A stretch of 6,478 nucleotides of DNA from Comamonadaceae bacterium (GTDB lineage Bacteria; Pseudomonadota; Gammaproteobacteria; Burkholderiales; Burkholderiaceae_C): contig CANHGF010000147.1 of NCBI GenBank assembly GCA_947460065.1, positions 1-6,478 of the forward strand, in the 5' to 3' direction. The first letter of the stretch is position 1. Each line of letters opens with the position of its first letter. Positions 5,583 through 6,478 of the stretch are shown here, piece by piece. Both the position numbers and the translations under genes were made by a program. A model generated the notes under the pieces. The model saw only the letters and a program-made list of their open reading frames with translations, made no database searches and had not been told where the DNA came from.

Positions 5583-5618
5583 GTTTACCCTTATGAAATT
5601 AATTTGACCTGAGTAAAC
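5583..5618. promoter_or_regulatory. Candidate IclR operator: inverted GTTTAC half-sites
   Basis: GTTTAC (5583-5588) and its inverted copy GTAAAC (5613-5618) stand 30 bp apart centre to centre, close to three helical turns. Each half continues as GTTTAC-N-C in its own direction. They frame a 10-bp palindrome, AAATTAATTT (5596-5605). IclR proteins bind as dimers or tetramers to such sites in divergent control regions. Assignment to this regulator rests on position only. Confidence 0.4.
5590..5617 (-). promoter_or_regulatory. Candidate iclR promoter
   Basis: Read on the minus strand, TTTACT (complement of 5612-5617) is a 4-of-6 match to TTGACA and CATAAG (complement of 5590-5595) a 4-of-6 match to TATAAT, with a 16-bp spacer. 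Transcription would begin near 5583, about 38 bp before the iclR ATG. It overlaps the opposing candidate promoter of the MBL-fold gene, so the two could exclude each other. Confidence 0.35.
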
Positions 5619-5632
5619 TTGAAGATGAAAAT
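5604..5632 (+). promoter_or_regulatory. Candidate promoter of the MBL-fold gene
   Basis: TTGACC (5604-5609, 5 of 6 to consensus) and GAAAAT (5627-5632, 4 of 6) are separated by exactly 17 bp. Transcription would start near 5639, giving a leader of about 40 nt. The -35 lies between the two GTTTAC half-sites, so a regulator bound there could block or modulate RNA polymerase. Confidence 0.5.
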
Positions 5633-5648
5633 TACATCACAGGATCAA

Positions 5649-5675
5649 ATGAATTTGTCCAAAGCAAATTTTTAA
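5649..5675 (+). CDS. Possible 8-codon leader ORF before the MBL-fold gene
   Basis: ATG AAT TTG TCC AAA GCA AAT TTT TAA encodes MNLSKANF. AGGA (5641-5644) stands 4 nt before its ATG, while the MBL-fold gene itself, starting 4 nt after this stop codon, has no Shine-Dalgarno sequence. The mini-ORF could deliver ribosomes to the downstream ATG. A stretch this short can easily arise by chance in an AT-rich leader, so this is a suggestion only. Confidence 0.25.
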   Translation: MNLSKANF

Positions 5676-5679
5676 CACC

Positions 5680-6478
5680 ATGAGCACAAAAACCTTCGCC
5701 TCGGCCGCTGACCTCGATGAAAAGAAGGTCAGTTTCGACAAGCTCTCGGACCATGCTTATGCCTACACCGCCGAGGGTGACCCCAATACCGGGGTGATCG
5801 TCGGCGACGACGCGATCATGGTGATCGACACCCAAGCCACGCCGACCATGGCGCAGGACGTGATTCGGCGCATCCGGCAGGTCAGCGACAAGCCCATCAA
5901 ATACGTGCTGCTGAGCCACTACCACGCGGTGCGGGTGCTTGGCGCCAGCGCCTACCAGCCTGAGCACATCATCGCCAGCGAAGACACCTACGATCTGATC
6001 GTCGAGCGCGGCGAATTCGACAAAGCCAGCGAGATCGGCCGTTTTCCGCGCCTGTTTCGCGACGTCGAGAGTGTGCCGCCGGGGCTGACCTGGCCGACCC
6101 TGACCTTCACTGGCAAGATGACGCTGTGGCTGGGCTCGCTCAAGGTCGAGCTGCTGCAGCTCGGCCGCGGCCACACCAAGGGCGATACCGTGGCTTGGTT
6201 GCCTGACGAAAAAATCCTCTTTAGCGGCGACCTGGTCGAGTTCGATGCCACCCCCTATGCGGGCGACGCCTATCTGCGCGACTGGCCCCAGACTCTGGAG
6301 CGCATCGCTGCGCTGCAGCCAAACAAGCTGGTGCCAGGGCGGGGCGCCACGCTACAAACGCCCGAGCAGGTGCAGGCCGGCCTGGCCGGGACCCGCAACT
6401 TCATCAGCGACCTGTACAGCCAGGTGCGGGCCGGTGCCGAACGCGGCGAGGACCTGCGCAAGGTCTACGAGCGCACCT
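5680..6478 (+). CDS. Metallo-beta-lactamase-fold protein with a degenerate second metal site, C-terminus cut off
   Basis: The first 266 codons of an MBL-fold protein, open at the right edge. The usual HxHxDH motif is replaced by H80-Y-H82-A-V84-R85. The third histidine of site 1 (H165, in LGRGHTKGD) and the bridging aspartate (D184, in LFSGDLVE) are kept, but the final GHG histidine is R221 in VPGRG. So all three site-2 ligands (Asp, His, His) are V, R and R, while site 1 looks intact. Similar MBL proteins are often annotated near oxidation or sulfur pathways, but no substrate can be assigned. There is no signal peptide, so it is probably cytoplasmic. The ATG at 5680 is the only in-frame start after a stop at 5650-5652; it lacks a Shine-Dalgarno sequence. 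Divergence from iclR suggests IclR control. Confidence 0.85.
   Translation, partial: MSTKTFASAADLDEKKVSFDKLSDHAYAYTAEGDPNTGVIVGDDAIMVIDTQATPTMAQDVIRRIRQVSDKPIKYVLLSHYHAVRVLGASAYQPEHIIASEDTYDLIVERGEFDKASEIGRFPRLFRDVESVPPGLTWPTLTFTGKMTLWLGSLKVELLQLGRGHTKGDTVAWLPDEKILFSGDLVEFDATPYAGDAYLRDWPQTLERIAALQPNKLVPGRGATLQTPEQVQAGLAGTRNFISDLYSQVRAGAERGEDLRKVYERT

Noticed and set aside
5632..6251. Minus-strand open frames opposite the MBL-fold gene
   Set aside because: The plus strand encodes a continuous MBL-fold protein with GHTKGD and SGD motifs running off the window edge; the minus frames show no family features.

Overview
The window is GC-rich, has dense bidirectional coding, and carries gene families typical of Burkholderiales: a Bug/TctC-type periplasmic binding protein without its membrane partners, an IclR regulator, and a LivH/LivM permease pair. 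The most likely source is a betaproteobacterium, perhaps of the Comamonadaceae. This placement is inferred from gene content and protein style only; no marker gene is present.

Left block (1-1200, minus strand): the two permease genes of a branched-chain amino-acid-type ABC importer, livH complete and livM cut by the left edge, joined by a TGATG stop/start overlap. Two palindromes of the form TGGTCNGACCA lie just upstream of livH. They look like operators for a FadR/FCD-type GntR repressor that is not encoded here.

Middle (1200-1655): about 450 bp with no credible gene. It holds a composite repeat. Two long hairpins with unrelated stems carry the same loop in opposite orientations, and a 69-bp imperfect direct repeat flanks the pair. 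This is the least explained structure in the window.

Plus-strand pair (1656-2856): an SRAP (YedK/HMCES-type) protein, which caps abasic-site DNA, and a 140-residue Hsp20 small heat-shock protein. They are separate transcription units by appearance. The SRAP gene has a -10-like box so close to its ATG that the mRNA may be leaderless.

Minus-strand block (2876-5545), in transcription order: an IclR regulator; an uncharacterised polytopic membrane protein starting at TTG behind a good ribosome binding site; and a secreted Bug/TctC solute-binding protein. The order and the 9-bp first gap suggest an operon for uptake of an organic acid or similar solute.

Right end (5680-6478, plus strand): a metallo-beta-lactamase-fold protein, divergent from iclR and open at the right edge. 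It keeps one metal site's histidines but has lost all three classical ligands of the second site. The AT-rich 134-bp region between it and iclR contains opposing candidate promoters, a GTTTAC inverted repeat that may be the IclR operator, and a possible 8-codon leader ORF.
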